A stretch of DNA of 19,422 bases from Blastocladiella britannica (Eukaryota > Blastocladiomycota > Blastocladiomycetes > Blastocladiales > Blastocladiaceae): contig MU624873.1 of NCBI GenBank assembly GCA_025349905.2, positions 1 to 19,422 of the forward strand, read 5' to 3'. The position numbers were made by a program, and so were the translations under genes. The notes under the pieces were generated by a model. The model was not told the origin of the DNA and ran no database searches. It saw only the letters and a list, made by a program, of their open reading frames with translations. This document shows, piece after piece, positions 7,893 through 16,348 of this stretch. How positions within the stretch are numbered: the first letter of the stretch is position 1; the number at the start of each line of letters is the position of its first letter.

Positions 7893-8232
7893 CAAGCGCG
7901 ATCAACCCACCGACTGCGTGATCTCTTTCGTTCTTTCTTTCCGTCTCGACCTCACAATTATACTTTCTTCAATTTAATCACCGTCGTTTTGGTGGGTACG
8001 ATATTTCCCTTGATCCTTGTTGACTGACGGCGTCATATATATTGGTATTTTTTTTGACGGGCGATCGGGTGTTGTATATGGTATTCTTTTCCCCTTCGCT
8101 TCACATTGTACTTTTTGATAGGTCGAGAATAAGCAACAAGCGAGCGCAAATCAAGGCCAAGATCAAGCAGGAATCCAGGATCAAGGACATATGAGAGCGG
8201 TCGATGATGACGAGACGAGTGGAACTACGTGA
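7875..8232 (+). CDS. Possible small spliced membrane protein, 75 aa
   Basis: Low confidence. An ATG at 7875 opens MRRVRVQARSTHRLRDLF and reaches a hydrophobic FFNLITVVL. A GTGGGT donor at 7992 and a TTGATAG acceptor ending at 8121 give a 130-nt AT-rich intron in phase, followed by a hydrophilic Gln/Asp-rich exon (8122-8232, VENKQQASANQGQDQAG...DDDETSGTT) to a TGA. Without splicing, the first exon continues as a longer membrane helix to a stop at 8025. No homologue is recognised, and the start overlaps the NTPase-like signal on the other strand. Confidence 0.25.
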
Positions 8233-8538
8233 ATGAAAGAAATCTATTGGAAATATTGGATCCGAGCACTGGAGCTGGAAAGGTGGGATATCGGAATGGC
8301 AGTGGAAACCCAACCTGGATATCCTATTACTGGATCAAAAAAATTGGTCATGGAAGGACCGGCCGGAATATCGACAAGAAAACCGGACTGGTTTGACATT
8401 GGAAAGAAAACGGGCATTGTAATTCATATGGAAGGATTGGGACACGGGAATTCCCTGCAAAGTAAATCGTGTTCACCGATTTCCATGGCAGGCCAGCTTG
8501 GAATTCCATCTCCAAAACTGGTTTTAGTGCGCAGCCGT

Positions 8539-10249
8539 CTACTTTTTGGACCGGGCTTTCTTGGCTTTCCGGTCAGCGTCGGCGCCGGCGGACCCGCCGC
8601 GCTTCTTCTTGGTGGCGGCGGACGCATCTGCTGTTCGGCCTGCGTCCTCCTCTTCGACAATCACAATCATGGCCTCGGCCAACATTTCCCACTGGTTGCC
8701 GTCCGCCGCGGAATCCCGCGCAACCGTCGGCGCGGCCGCAATCCGGTCCGTGATCCCCCTTAAGATCTCGCGCTCGGCCTCGCGCACCAGCGCCGCGTAC
8801 GCCGCCCGCACCGGCGTGGTCGTGGACGTGATCAAGGGTACGGCCTTCTCCAAGTACTCGGCGATAGATTGACTGGCGCTACGGATCTCGACCAACGCGC
8901 CGTCGCCCAGCGGCCACGCCGGGTACGCTGCCAGCCGGTCGTGGATGATTTCCCCCAAAACGCGGGACTCGGCTGGGGTCAAGTGAATCGGCGCGCCACG
9001 GACGTGCTCGTCGGGCGCCGCGGACGTGTAGGCTGACAGGGCCGGGAACACGGTGGTCGGGTCGCGTTTCGCGAGCTTGTAGGCGTCGGGTGCGAGGAGT
9101 AGGAACTTGATGGTCAGGATCAGGTCGGCGGGCACCGGGCGCGTGCGCGTCACTTCGTACTCGTCGTCGTACACGTCGAGGTCGGCCAGGTGGTCGATCT
9201 GTCAATCCGCTTCAGTTTGTCGGTGTTGAAGACGTGCAATATAAGTGGAGTACATACCCGCTTCTCGATCCCGGCATCCACCTTGGTCTCCGACATGCCC
9301 TCACCCCACCCGCCAGCTCCCACGATCGCTGCCCTTGCGATCCTCACCACGGCCTCGGCGTCGACCGTGACCGCATCAAACCGCTTCTCCCACTCGACGT
9401 ACCCGTACCGGCGAAGCAATTCGTTGCACGCGTGGTCGCCATAAGTGTTGAACACCTGCGTTCCCGCGGCCACCGCGGCGGTCGCCACCATGGCTACTGT
9501 GTCGCCCGAGCGTTGCAGGTGCGCCGAGTTCGGGTGCACTGCGTTCAACGTGTCGGCCAGCGGGACCAGGATCGGCATATCGTCTTCCTCCTCATCATCA
9601 TCGTCGCTGTCGTGACCGGTACCGGTCAGGGACCCAACACTGAACCCGTAAGCCATCAGCAGCGACCCGGCGTACAGGAACAGGTCGGGCGAGAACCGCG
9701 CGCGGTCGGCCGGGTCGGCGACGTGGTGCTCGATGGCGGGCAAAATCACGTTCGTGTACAGCGACAGGGACTCTTCCCGTGCAATGCGCTTGGGCACGTC
9801 GGTGCCCACAAGCAGCGCCAGGTCGGACTCGGGCCAAAACAGTGGAGTTTCCAGTGACGCCGGCAGGATATCTATTTTGCATTTGGTTAAGGACGCGCGT
9901 GTCCGACGCGTACAACGTAACACGAACCAAAGTACGCATTCCACTGCGACGACTCCCGGAACGCCAGCTCGTACAGAACCGCAGTGATCACGGGCGCCCA
10001 TCCGTTCTCGGCCAGTTCCGGATGGTCCGGGATCCATGCGGCCGCGCGCGACGTGGTGGCCGACAGACACGCGGACAGGGGGAGCGAAAACAATTCGGTT
10101 TCAGGGGCTATGTCGGCGTTGGCAACGATGCCGCGGCCCGCGTGCTCGGCCGTGTAGTCGGCAACGGCGATTACGTCGGAGACCACTGCTCCGTGGGAGC
10201 GCAGTTCGGCCAAGAACGCGTCGTTGGCGGCCTCGAATGAAGTTGTCAT
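8539..10249 (-). CDS. SET-domain protein lysine methyltransferase, SETD6/Rkm4-like, 3 exons
   Basis: Exons (minus) 10249-9928, 9871-9258 and 9198-8539 encode about 531 aa. The SET domain starts at residue 38 (GRGIVANADIAPE), continues through NAYFDILPASLETPLFW (about 102-120), LVPLADTLNAVHPNSAHL (about 209-226) and ends with the cofactor-proximal QVFNTYGDHACNELLRRYG (about 247-264). A Rubisco-LSMT-type substrate-binding helical region follows. This layout is that of SETD6 and yeast Rkm4, which methylate non-histone lysines (Rkm4: ribosomal protein L42). An acidic insert (DSDDDDEEEDD, about 195-205) sits just before the LVPLAD strand, and the C-terminus is a Lys-rich likely nuclear signal (KKKRGG, KKARSKK). 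The chosen ATG at 10249 puts the SET start at the usual distance; an in-frame ATG at 10345 would add 32 unconvincing residues. The substrate is inferred only. Confidence 0.85.
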
Positions 10250-10612
10250 TTTGATTTGTTGATATTTTAGATGCACAATAAGACTTCCGTCACAACTTCT
10301 CATGTACCTCCCCTTTCGTGCAAGTCGGCCTGGTACCCCATTCATTGGGCAAGTATGACCATTGATGGTTCACAAGAAAACTTTTTCCCCCACTATCGAC
10401 TATCGCGGGCGCGCGAAAGTGTTTTGATTGAAAGCGAAAAGAGGGTGGTCTCCCATCCCATTTTCACATCGCATTGCATGCCCAAGCTATAAAACCCCTC
10501 CCCCGTCCCTCCTCCTCGCTCTCTCTTTTCCAAAAAAAGTTATCAAGACACCCCCCCTCCCACCATATATACACATCAACTCAACTGATACCTTCTTCAT
10601 ACATAAACAAAA
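10250..10612. other. Divergent promoter region
   Basis: 363 bp between the minus-strand SET gene and the plus-strand secreted DPBB gene. The part near the DPBB gene is pyrimidine-rich (CCCCTCCC, CTCTCTCTTT), as expected of a fungal core promoter and leader. No gene is seen. Confidence 0.6.
10488..10494 (+). promoter_or_regulatory. TATA box (TATAAAA) of the DPBB gene
   Basis: A consensus TATAAAA 119 bp upstream of the ATG at 10613, followed by C/T-rich sequence and an A-rich immediate leader (ATAAACAAAAATG). It suggests a regulated, strongly inducible gene, unlike the TATA-less neighbours. Confidence 0.6.
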
Positions 10613-11427
10613 ATGCTTGCCACTATTGCCACTCTCTTCCTCGTCCTCTCCATGATCGCGACCAGCGGCCAAGCAGCACCCACGACCAAAGTGTACCATG
10701 GATCTGCTGGGTTGTTGCTCTCGCGTTCATCTTCATCTTCTTCACTCTCCTCTACTTCCTCTTCACTTGGCAAGCGCGGCGAAGCGACTTTCTATGTACG
10801 ATTTTGTTGATTCTGTCAAGTGAGAAAATCGAAGTCATTCACACCAACAACAAACCAAAAAAACCAAAAAAACAGAACCCAGGCGGCGGCTACGGCTCGT
10901 GCGGCAACCTTCTTCAAGACACGCAACTAGTCGTCGCCCTCCCCGCCGTCGATTACGCGTCCGGCGCTGCCATCTGCGGCTCCTGTGTCAAGATCTCATA
11001 CGGTGGGTCGTCGGTCTCGGCCACCGTCGCTGACAAGTGTCCCGAGTGCGCAACGGGCGATGTGGACATGACGCCCGCGGTGTTTACGGCGTTGTTTGGC
11101 GCCGGGAGCGCTTCTCGGGGCCGCATTGCCGGCGTCACTTGGTCGCGGTGCACCAGTGGTCCCAGTTCAAGCGATGAGGGCGGTTCTACTGCATCTGTGG
11201 TAGCGGCCGTGGCGGCGGCCGTACCCGAATCGGTTCCCGTATCGGTGCCAGTGCCAATCAGCAGTAACGGAGCAGTACAAGTGCCGCTGGACGGCGCGCT
11301 GCGGTGCTCGACGGACGGATCCGAGCTCAGCGAGTACGCGGTTGGGCGGTGGTGGGACGTGACGCTGGCGCACGGGACCAAGTGCGTTGTTGGTGAGGGC
11401 GGATCGGTCGCAATCGCCGCGGCCTAA
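10613..11427 (+). CDS. Secreted RlpA/expansin-like double-psi beta-barrel protein, 2 exons
   Basis: Exons 10613-10795 and 10876-11427 encode about 244 aa. A signal peptide (MLATIATLFLVLSMIATSGQA) is followed by a Ser-rich propeptide ending in KR (54-55), a Kex2-type site immediately before the domain start GEATFY. The double-psi beta-barrel spans about 56-153: GYGSCGN, CGSCVKISYGG, VADKCPECATGDVDMTPAVF and VTWSRC match the RlpA-like/barwin-like fold with paired cysteines. A Ser/Val/Pro-rich linker leads to a C-terminal module of about 40 residues with two Cys (ALRCSTDGSELSEY...KCVVGEGG) that resembles a small carbohydrate-binding module but is not identified. Family knowledge: such fungal proteins loosen or bind cell-wall polysaccharide, or act as secreted effectors. 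The intron carries AAACCAAAAA repeats before its AG. Function on wall or host is inferred. Confidence 0.85.
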
Positions 11428-11509
11428 GAAAGTGTGACTCACCCGTCCATCTCTCTTCTCTCGCAGTATTTAATAATTTTCTCATCGCAATTTTTTTCTT
11501 GACAAAAAA

Positions 11510-13339
11510 ATGAGCACCACCACCGACTCGCCCGCCATGACCGCAATGCTGGCGTTCCTATCGATCGCGCCGACCCCAGGCGGCCAATTCGCTCTCCTCC
11601 CGGACGATATCTGGAAAGAGCTGCAGTTTTTCCTACCCCACGCGCACTGCGTCGCCCGGTTACGCCAGACATGCCGAGCCTTAAACCCGTTCCCCATGAC
11701 CGCCTTCATTCCCGAACAGCTCGGGTGGGCGCTGGCCAACACCCAGTGGGATACAGTGGAGCGGCTGTTGCCGCAATACCGTCCCTTGGCCGATCCCTCA
11801 TCCAATACCCAAAAAGAACGGTTTCGTTACGGCTCTGGTGTCGCAGGCCCACTGTCGACGCCATTCAACGTGGCCTTTTCGCGCGCCGCCCGGTCCCTCG
11901 ATACTCGTGGCCTGGCACTGCTCGCCCAACCGTTACCGTCAACCCACCAATCGCCCGTGTCCGCCGAGGAATGGCACCGTGCGTCGGTGGCGATCTGGAA
12001 CCGGCACGCCGTGGACCGAGTCGGGTTCACGGCCGCAGTCGAAATCGTGATCACGCGCGCGACGGTGGTTCGCATGTTTGCCGGGCAGGGCGGGGCCGGG
12101 GTGGCGCGTGTGCCCGCGTGGGCGTGGGGCGCGCTGGAATCCGCGTTGCGGTCTGCCCAAACCCCGATCCCCGCTGAGATCAGCCGCTACGCGGACCCGG
12201 TCATGGGGATCATTGTGCAGTCGCTGTTGGACCGCGCCGACTCGCTCGACGACTTTTTGCGGTCCGTGGAAGAGTCGGGGGCTTTTACCGCTGCGCCGTT
12301 CCTGGCACCTAGCCAGCCGCTGGACTCGGCCCCCTGGCGCATGCTCGGCGCGCTCGTCCAGTACTTGTCCTCCCACAACCGCGCGGCGGTGCTGCAAGTG
12401 TACGCGGCGCACGGACTGCTGGCACGTAGCGCCGCTCAGGGGTCGGCGACGCCCGCGTTCCCGTTACTGTGGCGGTCGTTCCTCGCCGCCACCACCTCCG
12501 ATGATAATGCGGCGATCACGCGCGCGGTGTTGCTGGACGATGCGCCGTTGCTGGAGATGCTGGAGCCGCACGAGCGCGCCATCATCGCCGCCATTCAAGT
12601 CACGACACCGGAAGCGCTTGGCGCGATCTGGGACGCGCCCGTGGACGTTCCTGGCGACAATGGTGGGGGTACGGTGCCGTGGAACCCCGAGTGGGCGGTG
12701 TACGTGTCGCGGCTCGCTCCCGTACCCGAGGTAGCGGAGCACGCGCGTTTCCGTCTTTTGGCCGCCCTGGACCCGACCGGCTCAGAGGCAATGACCGCGA
12801 GCGTGCGCATGGTCCTGGTGACCGCGTGCTTGCTCGGCGACACCGCCCTTTTGCTCTCCGACGTCAACCGTTTTACGCGATGGGTTGCCGGGTACGCCAC
12901 GACCGCCAACCAGTTCCAGCTGCTGGTCCGCAACGCGGTGACGTCCGGCTCAACCCTTTTACTGGCGGCCCTCAAATCCGCGTGCCCTCACCGGACCTGG
13001 ACCGATGCGACGCGGACCGATCTGCGCGGCGTGTTTCTTAACGTCAACGACTGTCTTGACGACAGGGCTGTGTCGGTGACGCTGGCGTGGTTCCACGTGC
13101 ACTGGCCCGAGGCCGTGATTTCCGCGTCCAGCATTGCCGGAACGCTGGCGCTGATTCAAGCCCGGGCACCACCCACGGTGCTGGGCGCGGTGATTGCTGC
13201 TGCTCCGGCGGACGACCGCGAGTACGTGGACCGCGTGCGCGCCGCCATTGTCACGCGCCGGCTGCACCACGTGTGGAATCCCGCCGAGAGCGCGCTCGAG
13301 GTCATGAGCAAGCGGTTGGGGCTCGCATCCACTTACTAA
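11510..13339 (+). CDS. F-box-like protein with long helical C-terminal region, single exon
   Basis: An intronless 609-aa frame from ATG 11510 (preceded by an A7 run) to the stop at 13337-13339. Residues about 28-60 read LLPDDIWKELQFFLPHAH and RLRQTCRALNPF, a typical F-box pattern (Leu-Pro start, Trp, closing Cys-Arg). The remaining 540 residues are Ala/Leu-rich helical segments with loosely repeated units that could be degenerate ankyrin-like repeats, though no unit matches the consensus. If the F-box is genuine, the protein would link substrates to an SCF ubiquitin ligase through Skp1. GC content is very high and there is no intron, unlike most neighbours, which suggests retroposition or a lineage-expanded family. 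Only 82 bp separate it from the upstream gene. Confidence 0.7.
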   Translation: MSTTTDSPAMTAMLAFLSIAPTPGGQFALLPDDIWKELQFFLPHAHCVARLRQTCRALNPFPMTAFIPEQLGWALANTQWDTVERLLPQYRPLADPSSNTQKERFRYGSGVAGPLSTPFNVAFSRAARSLDTRGLALLAQPLPSTHQSPVSAEEWHRASVAIWNRHAVDRVGFTAAVEIVITRATVVRMFAGQGGAGVARVPAWAWGALESALRSAQTPIPAEISRYADPVMGIIVQSLLDRADSLDDFLRSVEESGAFTAAPFLAPSQPLDSAPWRMLGALVQYLSSHNRAAVLQVYAAHGLLARSAAQGSATPAFPLLWRSFLAATTSDDNAAITRAVLLDDAPLLEMLEPHERAIIAAIQVTTPEALGAIWDAPVDVPGDNGGGTVPWNPEWAVYVSRLAPVPEVAEHARFRLLAALDPTGSEAMTASVRMVLVTACLLGDTALLLSDVNRFTRWVAGYATTANQFQLLVRNAVTSGSTLLLAALKSACPHRTWTDATRTDLRGVFLNVNDCLDDRAVSVTLAWFHVHWPEAVISASSIAGTLALIQARAPPTVLGAVIAAAPADDREYVDRVRAAIVTRRLHHVWNPAESALEVMSKRLGLASTY

Positions 13340-13358
13340 AGTAAATATAATAAATGGT

Positions 13359-13730
13359 TTATATTGATTTGAGTGGGAGGCTGAGACCAACCAGATCCTT
13401 GTGCCACGCAAGCGAAAATACCCACGACTGGTTCATCGACAACTTCCAGTCGGAGACTTCCAGGCCGGGACCCTCGAAGACCAGGATCGAGTCCACGGCG
13501 GTGACCTTGTACGCCTCTAGAAAGAGGACCGCGAGGGACGCAAGGATCGCCTCGCTCTTTGCTGCCCAGTGCTGTGCGAACGGCGGATCCATCCATCCGC
13601 TCAAGGTCGAGGCCAGCACGATCGGGGTGTTGGCGCGCGCCAATCCGCGATCCATGGCCAGGACCGTGGCCGCGAACTTGGTCCAGGCGGCTGGCAGCTC
13701 AGTGGCCGCAAACGGATTATGTTGATCCAT
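13359..13730 (-). CDS. Hypothetical protein, 123 aa
   Basis: Unrecognised. A single frame from ATG 13730 (MDQHNPFAATELPAAWTKF) to a stop at 13359, ending GLSLPLKSI. It is mixed alpha/beta-like, with aliphatic stretches (ILASLAVLFLEAY, VTAVDSILVFEG) and no signal peptide or clear membrane segment. Trp residues are frequent. Codon GC matches coding neighbours. It converges on the F-box-like gene with only 19 bp between stops. An alternative is the C-terminal part of a longer gene whose upstream exons lie beyond 13731, but no in-frame acceptor stands out. Confidence 0.5.
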   Translation of the reverse strand: MDQHNPFAATELPAAWTKFAATVLAMDRGLARANTPIVLASTLSGWMDPPFAQHWAAKSEAILASLAVLFLEAYKVTAVDSILVFEGPGLEVSDWKLSMNQSWVFSLAWHKDLVGLSLPLKSI

Positions 13731-14377
13731 TTATGAAATCTATGCATATTGAAATATCTGAAAGTGATAAAATTGAAGTGTCAAAACATTATTTGGAGAA
13801 GATGACCCTGAGCTGGACATGAGGTACGAACGATCGACCGGTAACTTTATATCAAATATATAGATAAAGTATATAATAAAACAACCGCGACGTGATCCGG
13901 CCTTCTTTGTGCAAGCAGGTTGGAGTGAGTGGTGTTGGCGAGAAGGGATCTGAAGAACTAACCTACCGGCCAGGGCACGAGCTCCGCCACGGCCACTACC
14001 ACCGCCGGCACCCGCTAAATACTTGATCGAACGAAAGCACTGAAATGATGAAGAGTAAAGATCCGAATCGAAAGGATGTTGTTTTGAGTGCTTAGACGCT
14101 TGAAGGACGGGAGAGAGAGTGGGGTATTTGGAGCGAAGGGAAAAAAAATGGTGCTTGGCTCGGTGAGACAGGGTCTGAGACAACCACTGTTCAGCGCTCA
14201 AAGCAGCTTGATCGGTCCGCGGTAACGCATGCACCGGATTCGCCACCTCTTTTCAGTGTCAGTCAATAAGGTCCCATCTCCCGTCAAGACCCTCGGCACA
14301 AAACTACGCTCAGCAAAAAAAGAGTGAGAATGTGTAAAAAAAGAATGCAAAAGCCCCTTTTATAATAATGAGGTATC
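13731..14377. other. Intergenic stretch with a doubtful 168-codon frame
   Basis: 647 bp, AT-rich in its first part. The minus strand holds an open frame at 13740-14246 (MANPVHALPRTDQAALSAEQ...). It contains a Gly-rich AGAGGGSGRGGARALAG stretch followed by a GTAGGT donor-like site, so a small spliced gene is possible. The second half of the frame (CFIIYFIYIFDI) looks like translated AT-rich noncoding DNA. I recognise no family. Confidence 0.3.
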
Positions 14378-14449
14378 TGCTCCAGCCGTGGATTGAACAC
14401 GGGACCTTCTGTTTACAAGACAGACGCTCTGCCACTGAGCTACAGGAGC
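14378..14449 (-). tRNA. tRNA-Thr (anticodon UGU)
   Basis: A full cloverleaf on the minus strand, 72 nt including the discriminator A, without intron or encoded CCA. D arm GCTC/GAGC, anticodon stem TCTGT/ACAGA with loop CTTGTAA (anticodon TGT, T33 present), five-base variable region and T arm CCGTG/CACGG with loop TTCAATC. The acceptor stem pairs except for a T-T opposition at position 6:67. The A box (TAGCTCAGTGG) and B box (GTTCAATCC) are recognisable pol III elements. A short T run follows downstream on the minus strand. Confidence 0.95.
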
Positions 14450-14615
14450 TTTATCCCTAGATGACGTTCCCGTTATTGTTGGGAATATATATTAGAGTCT
14501 AATTGCCCGTCTTCCCCGACGTTTGTCCTCCGCACAGGTCCCAGGACTAACGCGAACATCTTGGAGCAAGAAGACATCCATTGGATTCAAAAATAAAAAA
14601 CAGATCCATATTTCA

Positions 14616-15332
14616 TTACAACAGCTTAATGCGATCGCCGTGACGCCCGCCCTCGAACGCAGTGGTCAGGAACGCATCGACAATCTCCTTGGCCACGTCG
14701 GGGCCCGTGGTGCGCCCACCGAGCGCCAGGACGTTGGCGTTGTTGTGCTGCGTGCAATTTTTCAGCATGAGATTTGTTGGGTCGCGAACTGACAAAAGAA
14801 AAGTGTATCTGTACCATGCGCGACATCTTCCCCGTGTAGTGGTCGTGGCACAGCGCGCACCGGGCGCCCTCGACTTTCTGTATAACGTGTGTTCGCACCA
14901 GTGAGTGCCCGAATTTGGAAAAGAAAAAGGAGAAAAGAAAACGGACATTGGCGGCAATGCTGATGCCGATACCAGAGCCGCAAACGACAATGCCGATCGT
15001 GTCGGGCATCGCGGCTGTTATTGGTGGTCTTTTTTTAATAGCTATGTCAAGCTCAAAGTAGTGAAAACTGGTTCGAACCGTCGGTATCCTTGGTCACCTT
15101 GCTGGCAACCAGCTTGCCGTACGCCGGGTACTCTGCCTGTTCATTTCAAATGAGAATCAAAATGAAAACAGAAAAGTGAAAATCGTACGCGGTCAGTCGA
15201 GTAACAGCCCACATCCTCGACAGCGATGGTAGCAAACTTGGCGGCAAGGTGTGCGCGGATCTCCTCCTTGAGCGCAAATCCTCCGTGGTCAGAGCCAATG
15301 ACAATAGCGCGAGGCAGGATCGAGGCGGCCAT
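14616..15332 (-). CDS. rpiB: Ribose-5-phosphate isomerase B (RpiB/LacAB family), 5 exons
   Basis: Exons (minus) 15332-15189, 15136-15079, 15014-14947, 14877-14815 and 14747-14616 encode 154 aa, the usual RpiB length. RpiB interconverts ribose-5-phosphate and ribulose-5-phosphate in the pentose phosphate pathway. Visible signatures: IVIGSDHGGFALKEEI (residues 11-26, Asp15 phosphate/ring-binding region), VEDVGCYS, the catalytic Cys79 in VVCGSGIGISIAAN, then GARCALCHDHYTGKMSR (His101 region), and HNNANVLALGGRTTG with a final IVDAFL helix. Each junction falls inside a conserved motif and is in phase. Most fungi rely on the unrelated RpiA (Rki1). Whether this gene replaces or supplements it, or acts on another sugar phosphate, is not shown. 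It is divergently arranged with the Maf gene. Confidence 0.9.
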
Positions 15333-15391
15333 TTTTCAGCGGTTTTTCTTCTTGAATTCAATTGAAAGAGAACCGAAAAAAAAAAAAAAAA
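15333..15391. promoter_or_regulatory. 59-bp bidirectional promoter, RpiB / Maf
   Basis: Only 59 bp lie between the two start codons. The interval contains TTGAATTCAATTG, a near-perfect inverted repeat, and an A16-type homopolymer abutting the Maf ATG. Poly(dA:dT) tracts exclude nucleosomes, fitting a shared compact promoter. Confidence 0.55.
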
Positions 15392-16278
15392 ATGACCACC
15401 ACAATCCACAACCTCCTGCGCCAGAAATCAGTGCTGCTAGCGTCCAAGTCTCCGCGTCGCGTCGAGATTCTGCGGACTCTGGTTCACTTTCTCCTCGGAC
15501 TTTTACGGAACCAATATTCATACAAAAAAAATACAGGGCGTGCCATGTGAGGTCCGCGGCGCGACATTTGCCGAGGACCTTGATCACGCGCATTTTGCGT
15601 CCCCCGCCGATTACGTGGTCACCAATGCCCGCGAGAAGGCGCTCGAGGTGTTTCACGCGCTGAAAAAGGAGGGCAAGGTTCGGCCGTGCCTTATTTCATT
15701 GCATAAAGTGCTGTGTGGACTGATTTTGTATTGGACAGACCCACGATGTCGTGATTGGAGGTAACTTTACAGCATTCCATTTACACATGGTGAGGTACTG
15801 ACGACACAATGGAGCCTAGCCGACACGGTGGTGGTCCTGGGCACCCAGATCCTGGAAAAGCCCAACGACGTCGAACATGCGGTGGCGATTTTGCGGCGTT
15901 TGCGCGATGCAGGCGATCACCAGGTGGTCACGGGCATGTGCTTGGTCCTGGACGATCCGGCGGCGCCGGGGGGCGAGCGGATCGTGACGTTCCATGAATC
16001 CACGACGGTCTCGTTTGGCGCCGTCTCGGACCAGGAAATCGACTGGTACGTTGGTACCGGGGATCCCATGTACGTTCGTTCCTTTTTTTTGCGATTGAAA
16101 AAAGTGACTCATTAAAAATATAAACAGGGACAAGGCTGGCGGATACGGGTACCAGTCCCTTGCCAGCCCGCTCATCAAGGGCATTCACGGATGCTACTAC
16201 AATGTCGTCGGGCTGCCCGTGCACCGGCTGTTTCGCGAACTGGAGACGGCCATGATGCCTGTTTCTGCATCTCACTGA
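15392..16278 (+). CDS. Maf/ASMTL-type nucleoside triphosphate pyrophosphatase, 5 exons
   Basis: Exons 15392-15481, 15537-15677, 15739-15760, 15820-16069 and 16128-16278 encode 217 aa. Maf proteins hydrolyse dTTP/UTP or modified nucleotides to monophosphates and clean the nucleotide pool. Signatures in order: LLASKSPRRVEILRTLGVP (residues 15-33, the phosphate-binding SxSPRR motif), EDLD (44-47), YVVTNAREKA, DVVIGADTVVVL (general-base Asp), ILEKP, then GGYGYQSLASPLIKG and YYNVVGLPVHRLF at the C-terminus. The third exon is just 22 nt and encodes THDVVIG, completing the catalytic strand. All introns are GT-AG. It is monodomain, without the methyltransferase-like half of vertebrate ASMTL. It starts right after an A16 run and is divergent with RpiB. 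Confidence 0.9.
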
Positions 16279-16348
16279 ACGTCGAAATGCATCTCTCTTT
16301 CATCCTCCTGTAACCTCAACCTCGATAACATAAAAAAACCCGTTGAAG

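Larger units (their letters stand above)
7516..8538. other. Gene-poor kilobase with weak relic and small-ORF signals
   Basis: About 1 kb lacking a solid gene, lower in GC than neighbouring exons. It holds a minus-strand NTPase-like fragment (7764-7892), a possible spliced 75-aa ORF on the plus strand (7875-8232), and a purine-biased stretch (about 8230-8450) with recurring GGAAT/TGGA words that is open on the plus strand but has no recognisable protein character. Terminators for the flanking genes must also lie here. Confidence 0.4.

Noticed and set aside
8140..8190. Recurring GATCAAG/CCAAGATCAAG words
   Set aside because: Only two or three imperfect copies; better explained by a Gln/Asp-rich codon pattern than a true tandem repeat. 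No CRISPR-like spacing exists anywhere in the window.
9234..9857. Plus-strand open frame of about 200 codons opposite the SET gene
   Set aside because: Antisense shadow of GC-rich coding sequence; no domain features, and the minus strand carries conserved SET motifs.
11435..11441. TGACTCA (Gcn4/AP-1 consensus) 69 bp before the F-box-like gene; another at about 16105 in a Maf intron
   Set aside because: A 7-mer on both strands is expected a few times by chance in 19 kb; one copy is intronic. Not evidence of control by the neighbouring bZIP factors.
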